The notes under the pieces are model-generated. The model was not told where the DNA came from. It was given only the letters and a program-made list of their open reading frames with translations, and did not search any database. Shown piece after piece: positions 24,530 through 33,251 of a DNA stretch of 39,460 bases (position 1 is the stretch's first letter; the number at the start of each line of letters is the position of its first letter). A program made the translations under genes and the position numbers. Origin of the DNA: an uncultured Gluconobacter sp. (GTDB lineage: Bacteria; Pseudomonadota; Alphaproteobacteria; Acetobacterales; Acetobacteraceae); NCBI GenBank assembly GCA_937880175.1, contig CALFLO010000111.1:1-39460 (forward strand), read 5' to 3'.

Positions 24530-27127
24530 ATGCTTGCTTTTGCCCCGCAGGCACCCGACCATTCAGACATGAAGGGTGCATTCCACGGAACCTCGTCCGG
24601 TCATCATACCATGCCAGCCAGCATCCGTGCTGCCCTTGGCCCCACCAATACCGGCAAGACCCATTATGCCCTGACACGCATGATGGCCCATGCGTCCGGC
24701 ATCATCGGCTTTCCCCTGCGCCTGCTGGCCCGGGAGAACTACGAGCGCCTCGTCAAAATCAAGGGCGAGCGTCACGTCGCCCTCATCACGGGCGAGGAAA
24801 AAATCGTCCCCCCCGGCGCGCGCTGGTTCTCCTGCACCGTCGAAGCCATGCCGCTGGACCGCAAGGCGGAGTTCGTCGCCATCGACGAAATCCAGCTCGC
24901 CTCTGACCCCGACCGTGGCCACGTCTTCACGGACCGCCTGCTCCACGCCCGGGGCACGGTCGAGACGCTCTTCCTCGGCGCTGAAACCATCCGCCCTCTG
25001 CTTCAGAAACTCGTCCCCGGCATCGAGATCGACATCCGTACCCGGCTCTCCAGCCTCGCCAGCACCGGACACACAAAACTCTCCCGCCTGCCCCCACGCT
25101 CGGCCATCGTCGCCTTCTCCATGAGCGAGGTATACGCGCTGGCGGAAGTCATCCGCAGGCGCCGGGGCGGCTGTGCCGTCATCATGGGCCAGCTCAGCCC
25201 CCGTACCCGCAACGCCCAGGTCGAGCTCTACCAGAACCGCGAAGTCGATTATCTCGTCGCAACCGACGCCATCGGCATGGGCCTGAACATGGACGTCGAT
25301 CACGTCGCCCTGGCTCAACTCAGCAAGTTCGACGGCACCGTCCCCCGCCCCCTGTTCCCGCAGGAAATCGCCCAGATCGCCGGACGTGCGGGACGCGGCA
25401 TGAAAGACGGTACGTTCGGCACCACAGCCGACTGCCCGCCCATGTCCAGCGCCCTCGTCGAAGCCGTCGAGCAGCACCGCTTCGACCCGATCCAACGCCT
25501 CTACTGGCGCAACCACGAACTCGACTTCGCCAATCCCGCCAACCTGCTCAAAAGCCTGACCCGTCCGCCACCGCTGCGAGGCCTCACCGCAGGCCGCGTC
25601 GCCTCGGACGTCACCACACTCGAATCCCTGATGCTCGACCCGGACATCCGCGAAATAGCCCGGGGCAAACGAGCCACGACGCTGCTCTGGGACGTCTGCC
25701 AGATCCCCGATTTCCGCAAACTCGGCGATGACAGCCACACCCGCCTCTGCGCGCGCCTCTATACCCATCTGGTCAAGGAAGGCTCCGTCCCCGCCAACTG
25801 GATGGAAGGCCATATCCGTGGCCTCGCCAAGACCGAAGGCGATATCGACACCCTCATGCACCGCCTCACCGGCGTGCGGGTCTGTTCCTATGTCGCGGCC
25901 CGCACCGAATGGAGCCGCCATTCCGCGATGTGGCAGGAACGCGCCCGGGAAGTCGAGGACCAGCTCTCCGACGCGCTGCACGAACGTCTCACTGCCCGCT
26001 TCGTAGACCGCCGCGCCACAACCCTCCTGCGCCGCCTCGACAGCGACGGCGACCGCACCCTGCTCTCGGCGGTCAAACCCGACGGCGAAGTCCTCGTTGA
26101 AGGTCACAGCATCGGCCGCATCCGGGGCTTCACGCTGGAAACAGACGTCTCATCCGGCCCGGACCGGCAGATGATCCTGCGCGCCGGTCGCAAGGCCCTC
26201 ATCCACGAAATCCCGCGCCGCATCCGCCTTCTGCAGGATGCCCCCGACACCGCTCTCAGACTGGACGTCACGAACGGCGAAATCTTCTGGGAAGAGACAC
26301 GCCTCGGCCGCCTCACCGCAGGCCCGTCCCTGCTTCGTCCCGCCATCCAGCTTTTCCCGGCCGAGTTCACCGACACGGTCCAGAAAACCCATGTCGAAAC
26401 CCGCCTGCTGAACTTCATGGCCCATCTGATCCAGACAGATCTCAAACCCCTCTATCGCAGTCAGACACTCGCCGAGCGCGAGCCGCAACTCCGCGCCATT
26501 CTGCACCGGCTGATGGAAGACGGCGGCATCACCGAAACCCTGCCCGAAGACCACGCGCTCCCACCCGCGCTCAGAAGCCGACTGCGCAAAGGTGGCGTCG
26601 AGGTCGGACGTTTCTCGATCTACTGCCCGGCCCTCTTCCGAAACCGCCCGCTTGCGCTTCTGGGCCTCCTGCACGCCCTGCACAACAAGACTCCAATCCG
26701 TCCCACCGCGCCCGGACGTGTCTCCCTCCCCTGGAGCGACATCCACGGGCAGTTCGGCTGGATCCGGGCGGCCGACACCGGCCTGCGCCTCGACATCGCA
26801 GAACGCTGTATCGCGGAGATGCATCACCTCGCACTCCGTCGCGATCACGCTGCCCCGATGAATCTGGCCTCCAGACTGGGCGTGAAGGCCGAGACGCTCC
26901 CTGCCGTCCTCAAGGGCCTCGGCATCGCGCACCAGCCGCCCGAGACACAGTCCGCCGCCCATGCAGGTCCACCCCGCCCACTCATGATCCTGAACGACCG
27001 CAAAACCCGGGCCGCGCGCCGACGCAGACCCCTTGCGCATCAGGCGCCTCCCAGACGCCCACTCCCACCACGGACCGACAGCCCCTTCGCCGCACTCGCA
27101 GCCCTGAGGGAAAAAATCCGTCCATGA
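24530..27127 (+). CDS. SUV3-like superfamily 2 RNA helicase
   Basis: The 865-residue protein resembles mitochondrial SUV3 and its alphaproteobacterial homologues, ATP-dependent helicases linked to RNA turnover. Motif I is GPTNTGKT at 37-44, motif II is DEIQ at 119-122, motif V is TDAIGMGLNMDVDHV and motif VI is QIAGRAGRG. The C-terminal ~500 residues are a poorly conserved helical region ending in a basic Arg/Pro-rich tail. The ATG at 24530 has GGGAGG 7 nt upstream, but the N-terminal ~28 residues are non-conserved and a later start (24569 or 24611) is possible. The stop overlaps the Hsp15-like gene (ATGA), a pairing typical of alphaproteobacteria. Confidence 0.88.
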   Translation: MLAFAPQAPDHSDMKGAFHGTSSGHHTMPASIRAALGPTNTGKTHYALTRMMAHASGIIGFPLRLLARENYERLVKIKGERHVALITGEEKIVPPGARWFSCTVEAMPLDRKAEFVAIDEIQLASDPDRGHVFTDRLLHARGTVETLFLGAETIRPLLQKLVPGIEIDIRTRLSSLASTGHTKLSRLPPRSAIVAFSMSEVYALAEVIRRRRGGCAVIMGQLSPRTRNAQVELYQNREVDYLVATDAIGMGLNMDVDHVALAQLSKFDGTVPRPLFPQEIAQIAGRAGRGMKDGTFGTTADCPPMSSALVEAVEQHRFDPIQRLYWRNHELDFANPANLLKSLTRPPPLRGLTAGRVASDVTTLESLMLDPDIREIARGKRATTLLWDVCQIPDFRKLGDDSHTRLCARLYTHLVKEGSVPANWMEGHIRGLAKTEGDIDTLMHRLTGVRVCSYVAARTEWSRHSAMWQERAREVEDQLSDALHERLTARFVDRRATTLLRRLDSDGDRTLLSAVKPDGEVLVEGHSIGRIRGFTLETDVSSGPDRQMILRAGRKALIHEIPRRIRLLQDAPDTALRLDVTNGEIFWEETRLGRLTAGPSLLRPAIQLFPAEFTDTVQKTHVETRLLNFMAHLIQTDLKPLYRSQTLAEREPQLRAILHRLMEDGGITETLPEDHALPPALRSRLRKGGVEVGRFSIYCPALFRNRPLALLGLLHALHNKTPIRPTAPGRVSLPWSDIHGQFGWIRAADTGLRLDIAERCIAEMHHLALRRDHAAPMNLASRLGVKAETLPAVLKGLGIAHQPPETQSAAHAGPPRPLMILNDRKTRAARRRRPLAHQAPPRRPLPPRTDSPFAALAALREKIRP

Positions 27128-27402
27128 GCGAAGACTACCAGCGGCTGGACCAGTGGCTGTATTACGCCCGCATCGCCAAAACGCGCCCGCTCTGCGCCAC
27201 CATGGTCAGCAAGGGGCGCATCCGCATCAACCGGCAGCCCACCAGCAAGCCTCACGCCAAACTTCACGTTGGCGACATATTGACTTTTCCGGCCGTTTCT
27301 GGCGGAGAAGTGCGCGTGTGGCGCGTCTTGGATCTTGGTGAACGCCGCGGTCCGGCAAAAGAAGCCGCACTTCTTTACGAAGCCATCACAGAAGACGGCT
27401 GA
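27124..27402 (+). CDS. hslR: S4-domain RNA-binding protein, Hsp15 (HslR)-like
   Basis: The 92-residue product is an S4 domain: RLDQWLYYARIAKTRPLC at 7-24, KGRIRINRQ and KLHVGDILTF. Hsp15 binds free 50S subunits carrying stalled nascent chains and helps recycle them. Lys/Arg residues dominate the exposed face. Compared with E. coli Hsp15 the C-terminal basic tail is shorter. It is translationally coupled to the helicase upstream and lies 92 bp before fdxA. Confidence 0.88.
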   Translation: MSEDYQRLDQWLYYARIAKTRPLCATMVSKGRIRINRQPTSKPHAKLHVGDILTFPAVSGGEVRVWRVLDLGERRGPAKEAALLYEAITEDG

Positions 27403-27494
27403 CGATGCTTGCGTCTGACGCCAAACCTTCGCATATCATCCCGCTCGGATGAAACCGGCCGGATGCCGGACCAGCAAGACGATCGGAGACGTCA

Positions 27495-27827
27495 ATGACC
27501 TATGTGGTCACCGAAAACTGCATTAGTTGCAAGTTCACGGATTGCGTGGAAGTCTGCCCCGTAGACTGCTTCTACGCAGGCGAGAATTTCCTTGTCATCA
27601 ATCCCGACGAATGCATCGACTGCGGCGTGTGTGAGCCGGAATGCCCGGCAGAAGCCATCTTCCCGGACAGCGACAACCGCGCCGCGCCATGGATCGAAGT
27701 CAACGCGAAATATTCCACGCAATGGCCGAACATGACCCGCAAGATCGACGCCATGCCTGACGCGGAAGAGTGGAAAGACAAGCCGGGCAAAGCCGCCATG
27801 CTGTCCGAAGCGCCACACAAGGACTGA
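27495..27827 (+). CDS. fdxA: Seven-iron ferredoxin (FdxA type)
   Basis: The 110-residue protein matches the Azotobacter ferredoxin I / FdxA family, a low-potential electron carrier with one 3Fe-4S and one 4Fe-4S cluster. Predicted ligands, counting the initiator Met, are Cys9, Cys17 and Cys50 for 3Fe-4S, and Cys21, Cys40, Cys43 and Cys46 for 4Fe-4S. Cys12 and Cys25 are the extra conserved cysteines. The C-terminal extension with WPNMTRKIDAMPDAEEWK is characteristic. A clear terminator follows. The gene may have its own promoter in the 92-bp gap after hslR. Confidence 0.95.
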   Translation: MTYVVTENCISCKFTDCVEVCPVDCFYAGENFLVINPDECIDCGVCEPECPAEAIFPDSDNRAAPWIEVNAKYSTQWPNMTRKIDAMPDAEEWKDKPGKAAMLSEAPHKD

Positions 27828-27855
27828 TCCCCGTCCTTCAACGCGGCACGTTTCA

Positions 27856-27884
27856 CCCGGTCTCTCACGAGACCGGGTTTTTTT
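27856..27884 (+). terminator. Rho-independent terminator of fdxA
   Basis: A 9-bp perfect stem (CCCGGTCTC/GAGACCGGG) with loop TCAC is followed by seven T residues (27878-27884). Confidence 0.92.
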
Positions 27885-27921
27885 ATGCCCGGCCCCCGTC
27901 CTGAACCGGGCAGGAACAGAA

Positions 27922-27960
27922 CACAAAAAAAGGGCTGACAGGATTTCTCCTGTCAGCCCT
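27922..27960 (-). terminator. Rho-independent terminator of the cyo operon
   Basis: A 13-bp stem (AGGGCTGACAGGA/TCCTGTCAGCCCT, loop TTTC) has a seven-A run on its left, which is a T-tract on the minus strand. It lies 24 bp beyond the cyoD stop. Confidence 0.92.
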
Positions 27961-27983
27961 TCCCTCAGGTCTCGAAAGAAACC

Positions 27984-28313
27984 TTAGCGGGACATCATGT
28001 TGATTGCAGTGTCATGCATGATGAAGACCGTACCGCCGATAATGACAATCACCGATGCCGCAGCAAAGATGAAGCACATCAGGTTCCAGCTCTGCTCGCT
28101 GCTGGTGTTCAGATGGAGGAAGAACACCAGGTGGACGACGATCTGCACAACGGCAAGAACCGTTACTGCTGCAAGCGCCATCCCCGGAGACAGGGCGTGG
28201 GCCATGACAGCAGCAAAAGATGCCACCGTCAGGATCACGGCCAGAACGAAGCCGATCAGGTAAGCCGAATAGGAGCCATGGCTGCTATCGTGGGCTGTAT
28301 GTGCCTGAGCCAT
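27984..28313 (-). CDS. cyoD: Cytochrome bo3 ubiquinol oxidase subunit IV
   Basis: The 109-residue protein has three transmembrane helices (about 18-40, 47-69 and 80-102) and the subunit IV pattern VIVHLVFFLHLNTSSEQSWN. CyoD assists assembly of the haem-copper centre in subunit I. The start codon shares one base with the cyoC stop (TAATG), so translation is coupled. It is the last gene of the operon; no cyoE (haem O synthase) follows. Confidence 0.94.
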   Translation of the reverse strand: MAQAHTAHDSSHGSYSAYLIGFVLAVILTVASFAAVMAHALSPGMALAAVTVLAVVQIVVHLVFFLHLNTSSEQSWNLMCFIFAAASVIVIIGGTVFIMHDTAINMMSR

Positions 28314-28930
28314 TACATCACTCCTGCGAGATAGACGAACGAGAAGACACAGATCCAGACGATGTCCAGAAAGTGCCAGAACAGGCTGAGGCAGGCCAGC
28401 TTGTTCATCATACGCTCGGACAGATCCTGCGGACCCATCATCTGCACCATCAGAACGACCATCCAGATGAGGCCGCAGGTGACGTGCAGACCATGCGTTC
28501 CAACCAGCGTAAAGAACGCGGAGAGGAATGCGGAACGGTCAGGACCATTGCCTTCTGCGATCATGGAACTGAACTCGTTCAGCTCCAGACCAACGAAGGA
28601 TGCACCCAGAACAAACGTAACGGCCAGCCACACCAGGACCATCGTCTTGTTCTTCGCCATCGCGTTCAGCGAGGCGAAGCCGTACGTGATGGACGAGAAC
28701 AGCAGAATAGCCGTCTCGATCCCCACGTTCGTCAGGTCGAACAGTTCCTTGCCCGACGGGCCACCGGCATACTGGTTCCGGAGGACCGCAAAGGCAGCGA
28801 AGATCGCCCCGAACAGGACACAGTCCGTCATCAGGTAGAGCCAGAAGCCGAACACGTTGGGGGACTCGTGGTGTTCCCCGTGGTGATCGTCAGCGTGTGC
28901 CAGAGGCGACATTGTTGCTTCGTGAGCCAT
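28313..28930 (-). CDS. cyoC: Cytochrome bo3 ubiquinol oxidase subunit III
   Basis: The 205-residue protein has five predicted helices, as expected for CyoC. A His/Asp-rich N-terminal cytoplasmic segment (HADDHHGEHHE) precedes helix 1. The family segment GTHGLHVTCGLIW is present and FWHFLDIVWICVF forms the last helix region. Subunit III stabilises the oxidase and has no redox centre. It starts 18 bp after the cyoB stop. Confidence 0.95.
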   Translation of the reverse strand: MAHEATMSPLAHADDHHGEHHESPNVFGFWLYLMTDCVLFGAIFAAFAVLRNQYAGGPSGKELFDLTNVGIETAILLFSSITYGFASLNAMAKNKTMVLVWLAVTFVLGASFVGLELNEFSSMIAEGNGPDRSAFLSAFFTLVGTHGLHVTCGLIWMVVLMVQMMGPQDLSERMMNKLACLSLFWHFLDIVWICVFSFVYLAGVM

Positions 28931-28948
28931 AAGTCTTATGCCCCCCTC

Positions 28949-30937
28949 TTACTCTGCTGCCTGCGTAGCAGCGATACGACGGGAATAGACTTCCTCGTTG
29001 TGCTCGATTTCGCTCACCGGGACATAGTAGTCGACGTCGCGGTTTGCGCTGCGCAGGATCATGGTTGCAACGATACCGATCAGGCCGATGGCAGCGAGCC
29101 ACCAGATGTACCAGATCGAAGCGAAACCGAGGATGAAGCTGAACAGACCGATGAAGACACCAGCGGATGTGTTCTTCGGCATGTGGATCGGAGCCAGCGG
29201 CTTGCCGTGAGCCTTCAGACCCAGCTGCTTCTCGGTGTGGAACGTGTCGAGACCATGAATGTCAGGAATGACCGCGAAGTTATAAGCCGGCGGCGGAGAG
29301 GAAATGGACCACTCCAGCGTACGGCCGTTCCACGGATCACCCGTCAGATCAAGGTTCTCGGGCAGGTTACGGTCACGGATGGAAACATAGAGCTGCGTGA
29401 GCTGGCAGACGATACCGAGAGCGATAACGATTGCACCAACTTCAGCAACGAGCATCCACGGATACCAGTCGGGGTTGTCGTAATGGTTCATACGACGCGT
29501 CATACCCTCGAGGCCGAGGACATACAGCGGTACGAACGCAAGATAGAAACCAACGAACCAGCACCAGAAAGCGCGCTTGCCCCAAGCTTCGTTCAGCTTG
29601 AAACCGAAAGCCTTCGGGAACCAGAAACCCATGCCCGCGATGTAACCGAAATACACGCCGCCGATGATGACGTTGTGGAAGTGGGCAATCAGGAACAGGG
29701 AGTTATGCAGGATCCAGTCAGCGGCCGGCATGGCCATCATGACACCGGTCATACCACCAATTGAGAAGGTGATCATGAAGCCGAGCGTCCAGTGCATCGG
29801 AGCCGTGAATTCCACGCGGCCCTTATACATCGTGAACAGCCAGTTGAAGATCTTCACACCCGTCGGGACGGCGATGATCATCGTCATGATACCGAAGAAG
29901 GTATTGACGTTGGCACCGGCACCCATGGTGAAGAAGTGATGCACCCACACGACGAAGGAGAGCACCATGATGGAGCACGTGGCGTACACCATCGTCTTGT
30001 AGCCGAAGAGCGGCTTCTGGGAGAACGTTGCAGTGACCTCGGAGAAAACACCGAATGCCGGAATGACAAGGATGTAAACTTCCGGATGGCCCCAGGTCCA
30101 GATCATGCTGAGATAAAGCATGACGTTGCCGCCGGCATCGTTCGTGAAGAAGTGCATGCCGAGGTAACGGTCAAGGCTGAGCAGAGCCAGCGTCACCGTC
30201 AGAACCGGGAAGGACACGAGGATCAGAACGGTCGTGCAGAACGCAGTCCAAGTAAAGACCGGCATCTGCATCCAGCCCATGCCAGGCGCACGCATCTTGA
30301 CGATGGTCGTGAAGAAGTTCACGCCCGTCAGCAGCGTACCGACACCGGAGATCTGAACGGCCCAGATATAGTAGTCAACGCCGACACCCGGGCTGAACTG
30401 CATCTCGGACAGAGGCGGGTAAACCAGCCAGCCGCACTGAGCGAACTCACCGATGAACAGCGAGATGTTGATCAGCAGGGCTCCGACCAGCGTCATATAG
30501 AAGCTGAGCGAGTTCAGGAACGGGAACGCTACGTCGCGCGCACCGATCTGAAGGGGAACCACCAGGTTCATCAGGCCCGTCATGAACGCCATCGCCATGA
30601 AGAAGATCATGATGGTGCCGTGAGCGGAGAAGACCTGATCGTAATGGTGCGGCGGAAGGTAACCGGGGTTACCCTTGTAAGCCAGCGCAAGCTGGGTACG
30701 CATCATGATGGCATCCGCGAAACCGCGGAACAGCATGACGATCGCCAGGATGACATACATTACGGCAAGACGCTTGTGGTCGACAGTCGTCAGCCAGTCA
30801 CGCCAGAGATAGCCCCATTTACCATAATAGGTGACGGCACCCAGTACGGCGAGACCGATAACAGCAACACCAAGGAATGTACCGACAAGAATCGGCACAT
30901 CCAACGGTATGGCTGAAAAGGAGAGTTTTCCGAGCAT
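28949..30937 (-). CDS. cyoB: Cytochrome bo3 ubiquinol oxidase subunit I
   Basis: The catalytic subunit carries haem b, haem o3 and CuB, reducing oxygen with quinol electrons while pumping protons. The 662-residue protein has about 15 helices. Visible ligands are the low-spin haem His in SAHGTIMIFFM, the CuB His and cross-linked Tyr in WGHPEVYILVIPAFG, the two CuB His in VWVHHFFTMG, and the haem His pair in IAHFHNVI. Its length and C-terminal region match CyoB rather than cytochrome c oxidase. It starts 7 bp after the cyoA stop. Confidence 0.97.
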   Translation of the reverse strand: MLGKLSFSAIPLDVPILVGTFLGVAVIGLAVLGAVTYYGKWGYLWRDWLTTVDHKRLAVMYVILAIVMLFRGFADAIMMRTQLALAYKGNPGYLPPHHYDQVFSAHGTIMIFFMAMAFMTGLMNLVVPLQIGARDVAFPFLNSLSFYMTLVGALLINISLFIGEFAQCGWLVYPPLSEMQFSPGVGVDYYIWAVQISGVGTLLTGVNFFTTIVKMRAPGMGWMQMPVFTWTAFCTTVLILVSFPVLTVTLALLSLDRYLGMHFFTNDAGGNVMLYLSMIWTWGHPEVYILVIPAFGVFSEVTATFSQKPLFGYKTMVYATCSIMVLSFVVWVHHFFTMGAGANVNTFFGIMTMIIAVPTGVKIFNWLFTMYKGRVEFTAPMHWTLGFMITFSIGGMTGVMMAMPAADWILHNSLFLIAHFHNVIIGGVYFGYIAGMGFWFPKAFGFKLNEAWGKRAFWCWFVGFYLAFVPLYVLGLEGMTRRMNHYDNPDWYPWMLVAEVGAIVIALGIVCQLTQLYVSIRDRNLPENLDLTGDPWNGRTLEWSISSPPPAYNFAVIPDIHGLDTFHTEKQLGLKAHGKPLAPIHMPKNTSAGVFIGLFSFILGFASIWYIWWLAAIGLIGIVATMILRSANRDVDYYVPVSEIEHNEEVYSRRIAATQAAE

Positions 30938-30944
30938 CTGTCGG

Positions 30945-31865
30945 TTATTCCTTCATGCCAGTGTCGGACGGTGCAGCGTTTGAAGCAGACTGCATGTGCA
31001 TGACCTTGCCCGTCTTCTTGTCCACCATCATGCCGTTGTTATACTTGGCAACGATGCCGTCGAAGAGATCCGGCTGGACATGCGCGAAATACTGAACCGG
31101 TGCAGCTTCCTGCGGTGCAGCATATTTCGGGTATGTGGTGTCGTCGAGATTTTCGCTTCCGCTCTTCACTTTCTCAACCCAGTCGTTGAACTGAGCCGGA
31201 TCCATGGCGAGGGTACGGAACTTCATATCCGAGAAACCACGACCGCTGAACTGTGAAGCCTCACCGAGGTAATCCCCGGATTCACTTGCAAGCAGATGCA
31301 GCTGGGTCTGTTCACCAGGCATAGAGTAGATCATCGATCCCAGACGCGGGATGAAGAACGACGTCATGACGGTGTCAGAGGTGATCTGGAAGTTCAGCGG
31401 CGTGTTCGTGGGAACATCCAGCTGGTTGATCGTTGCGATCCCCAGGTCCGGATAGATGAACATCCACTTCCAGTCGAGAGAGACCACCTGGACATTCAGG
31501 GGCTTGACGTTGTCAGCCGTCTGAAGCGGGCGGTACGGGTCATAAGCATGCGTGCTCCACCAGCTGATGGCGCCCAGAAGAGCGATCAGAATGGCGGGCA
31601 CGCCCCAGATGACATATTCGATTGCGGTCGAATGATCCCAGGTCGGGAGGTATTCGGCCTCTTTGTTGGAAGCACGATACTTCCACGCAAAATAAAGCGT
31701 CGCGGCGCAGGTGGGAACCACGACCAGCATCATGATGACGAATTCCGCCACCATGACATCGCGGTTCATTTCTGCGACCGGGCCGCGCGGCTGAAGCAGA
31801 TCAACCGTACAACCCGATAGCATCAGCGCCGGCAACGCTGGGAGATATCGCCAGAGTTTTTTCAT
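30945..31865 (-). CDS. cyoA: Cytochrome bo3 ubiquinol oxidase subunit II, lipoprotein
   Basis: The 306-residue subunit II has a lipoprotein signal ending LSGC, two transmembrane helices (about 40-60 and 80-105) and a periplasmic cupredoxin domain. That domain contains LDWKWMFIYPD and SFFIPRLGSMIYSMPG. The CuA-binding cysteines of cytochrome c oxidases are absent, which marks a quinol oxidase. I chose the ATG at 31865 because AGGA precedes it by 4 nt; the upstream ATG codons at 31883 and 31880 lack a proper site. First gene of cyoABCD. In acetic acid bacteria bo3 is the main oxidase receiving electrons from the periplasmic dehydrogenases. Confidence 0.95.
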   Translation of the reverse strand: MKKLWRYLPALPALMLSGCTVDLLQPRGPVAEMNRDVMVAEFVIMMLVVVPTCAATLYFAWKYRASNKEAEYLPTWDHSTAIEYVIWGVPAILIALLGAISWWSTHAYDPYRPLQTADNVKPLNVQVVSLDWKWMFIYPDLGIATINQLDVPTNTPLNFQITSDTVMTSFFIPRLGSMIYSMPGEQTQLHLLASESGDYLGEASQFSGRGFSDMKFRTLAMDPAQFNDWVEKVKSGSENLDDTTYPKYAAPQEAAPVQYFAHVQPDLFDGIVAKYNNGMMVDKKTGKVMHMQSASNAAPSDTGMKE

Positions 31866-32261
31866 CGGTCCTGCTTTCATCATCCGTTCCGGCTTGCAGT
31901 AGTCGCCGGGAAACGGTTTGACACGATAAGGTCCGCATCAGTGCCGCCGAACGCTGCCATAGTCTGCTACCTTTCTCGTTCGTATCCTGACGTCAGGAAC
32001 CGGATCAAAGATCCGACCCTGAAATTCATTCAGCATGGGACACGGCTGTCCCGGTTCCTCAGGTTTTTTCCGCCTGAATCGCCTCAAAGACAAGGCTTAT
32101 CACGGATTTCGTGAGCCCTCCCCCCGCATAGCCCTCAGAGTGAAATGGCTGTTTTTCGCCACATTTGATCTAATTACGACTTTCATTAAACACGAACATT
32201 ACAGATTTTTAATGTAAACTCGTTTAGAATTCGCGGAAATAATTCAAGACTTCTTTAGTCC
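31866..32261. other. ~400-bp region upstream of cyoA, regulatory, no gene seen
   Basis: No convincing gene lies here; the one small plus-strand frame (32035-32217) lacks a ribosome-binding site and family features. The cyoA-proximal half carries three adjacent inverted repeats (31985-32052). The distal half (about 32150-32260) is strikingly A/T-rich for this genome and includes ACATTA/TAATGT arms (32196-32215). The region must contain the cyo promoter, but I cannot pick a convincing -35/-10 pair. Confidence 0.6.
31985..32052. promoter_or_regulatory. Three adjacent inverted repeats upstream of cyoA
   Basis: These are a 14-bp perfect palindrome TCCTGACGTCAGGA (31985-31998), CGGATC-AAA-GATCCG (32001-32015) and GGGACA-CGGC-TGTCCC (32037-32052). 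They start about 120 bp upstream of the cyoA start and could be protein-binding sites or leader RNA hairpins. Confidence 0.45.
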
Positions 32262-32300
32262 AAAAAGCAGAAAGGGGCGGCATCAACTGCCGCCCCTTTC
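32262..32300 (-). terminator. Rho-independent terminator of the Bax-inhibitor gene
   Basis: A 13-bp perfect stem (GAAAGGGGCGGCA/TGCCGCCCCTTTC, loop TCAAC) has AAAAA at 32262-32266, which is a T-tract on the minus strand. It lies 30 bp beyond the stop at 32331. Confidence 0.88.
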
Positions 32301-32330
32301 CAGAGTTCCAGTATCGCTGAGAGAGTAATC

Positions 32331-33101
32331 TCAGTCGTTGTTACCTGAACGAACCCCCATGAACTGGATCAGGAACTGGAACAGGTTCACGAAATTGAGA
32401 TACATCGTCAGCGCATCATAGACACTCAGCTTCGCAACATCATCTGCACCAGCATAGGCCATGTACTGCTGGTACGTGATCTTGATGCGCTGCGTGTCAT
32501 AGGCGGCCAGCAGGGTGAAAAGGCCGACACCTATTACAGAAACCAGCATGGCAAGCGGCGAACTGTGCAGGAAAATGTTCACCACCGAAGCCAGAACGAT
32601 CCCGATCAGCCCCATGAAGAGGAAGGATCCGAGTCGAGCAAGATTGGCGCCCGTCGTGTAACCCCACAGCGACATTCCGGCGAAGGTAATGGCCGTCACG
32701 AAGAACGTGCGGGCTACTGAAATTCCCGTATAGCTCAGCAGGAGATTGGCCATGCTCGCGCCCATTGCGGCGCTGAACAGCAGGAAAATGCCCTGCACGG
32801 CCGGACGCGACAGACGGTTCACACCAAAGGACAGAACCATCACGAAGACCAGCGGCGCAAAGATGCTGATGCCACCCAGAAGGGTCGGGCGCAGAACGAT
32901 GGCACCACTCGGCGTCTCGGCCAGATGGAAGAATAGGGCACGCAGAGACGTCTCCGCCACGCCATAGGCGACCAGTCCCGTGATCACCAGACCAAGCGCC
33001 ATCCAGTTGAAGACCCGGCACATATAAGCACGAAGGCCGGCGTCGAGACTGCCTGCTCCGGCCTGCACACCGGCTCTGCTGAAGTTGGAATTAAAAGCCA
33101 T
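32331..33101 (-). CDS. Bax inhibitor-1/YccA family membrane protein
   Basis: The 256-residue protein has seven hydrophobic helices and the BI-1 features: an N-terminal soluble stretch, LRAYMCRVFNWMALGL, the AYDTQRIK segment between the sixth and seventh helices, and LSVYDALTMYLNFVNLFQFLIQ near the C-terminus. Bacterial members act as pH-sensitive calcium leak channels (BsYetJ) or in membrane-protein quality control (YccA). The ATG at 33101 has AAAGG upstream; the longer frame to 33206 lacks support. It is a single gene, divergent from the RNA ligase-like gene and ending in its own terminator. Confidence 0.92.
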   Translation of the reverse strand: MAFNSNFSRAGVQAGAGSLDAGLRAYMCRVFNWMALGLVITGLVAYGVAETSLRALFFHLAETPSGAIVLRPTLLGGISIFAPLVFVMVLSFGVNRLSRPAVQGIFLLFSAAMGASMANLLLSYTGISVARTFFVTAITFAGMSLWGYTTGANLARLGSFLFMGLIGIVLASVVNIFLHSSPLAMLVSVIGVGLFTLLAAYDTQRIKITYQQYMAYAGADDVAKLSVYDALTMYLNFVNLFQFLIQFMGVRSGNND

Positions 33102-33251
33102 GACACCTTTTCCAATGAGAGGCCCTTCTGAAAAGGGCGCTTGACGAACCCGGGAGGGCCGTCCGTACACTCGACCTGAATGTGGGGTTTTTACCGGAAG
33201 GGTCAAGAATACTCCGCCATCCTTTCCTCTTTTTCATGGGAAACGAGCCTC

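Noticed and set aside
24563..26107. A 514-codon minus-strand frame inside the helicase gene
   Set aside because: Antisense to the helicase motifs. The acidic, Gly/Ala-rich product has no recognisable fold pattern.
27984..31865. Cytochrome c (ba3/aa3) oxidase as an alternative identity for the haem-copper operon
   Set aside because: Subunit II lacks the CuA cysteines, and a CyoD-type subunit IV is present, so it is a quinol oxidase.
32168..32182. FNR-like site in TTTGATCTAATTAC
   Set aside because: Only the left half matches TTGAT-N4-ATCAA; the right half does not, so I do not call a site.
32035..32217. 60-codon plus-strand frame upstream of cyoA
   Set aside because: No ribosome-binding site, no conserved features, and it overlaps the inverted repeats at its 5' end; more likely chance.
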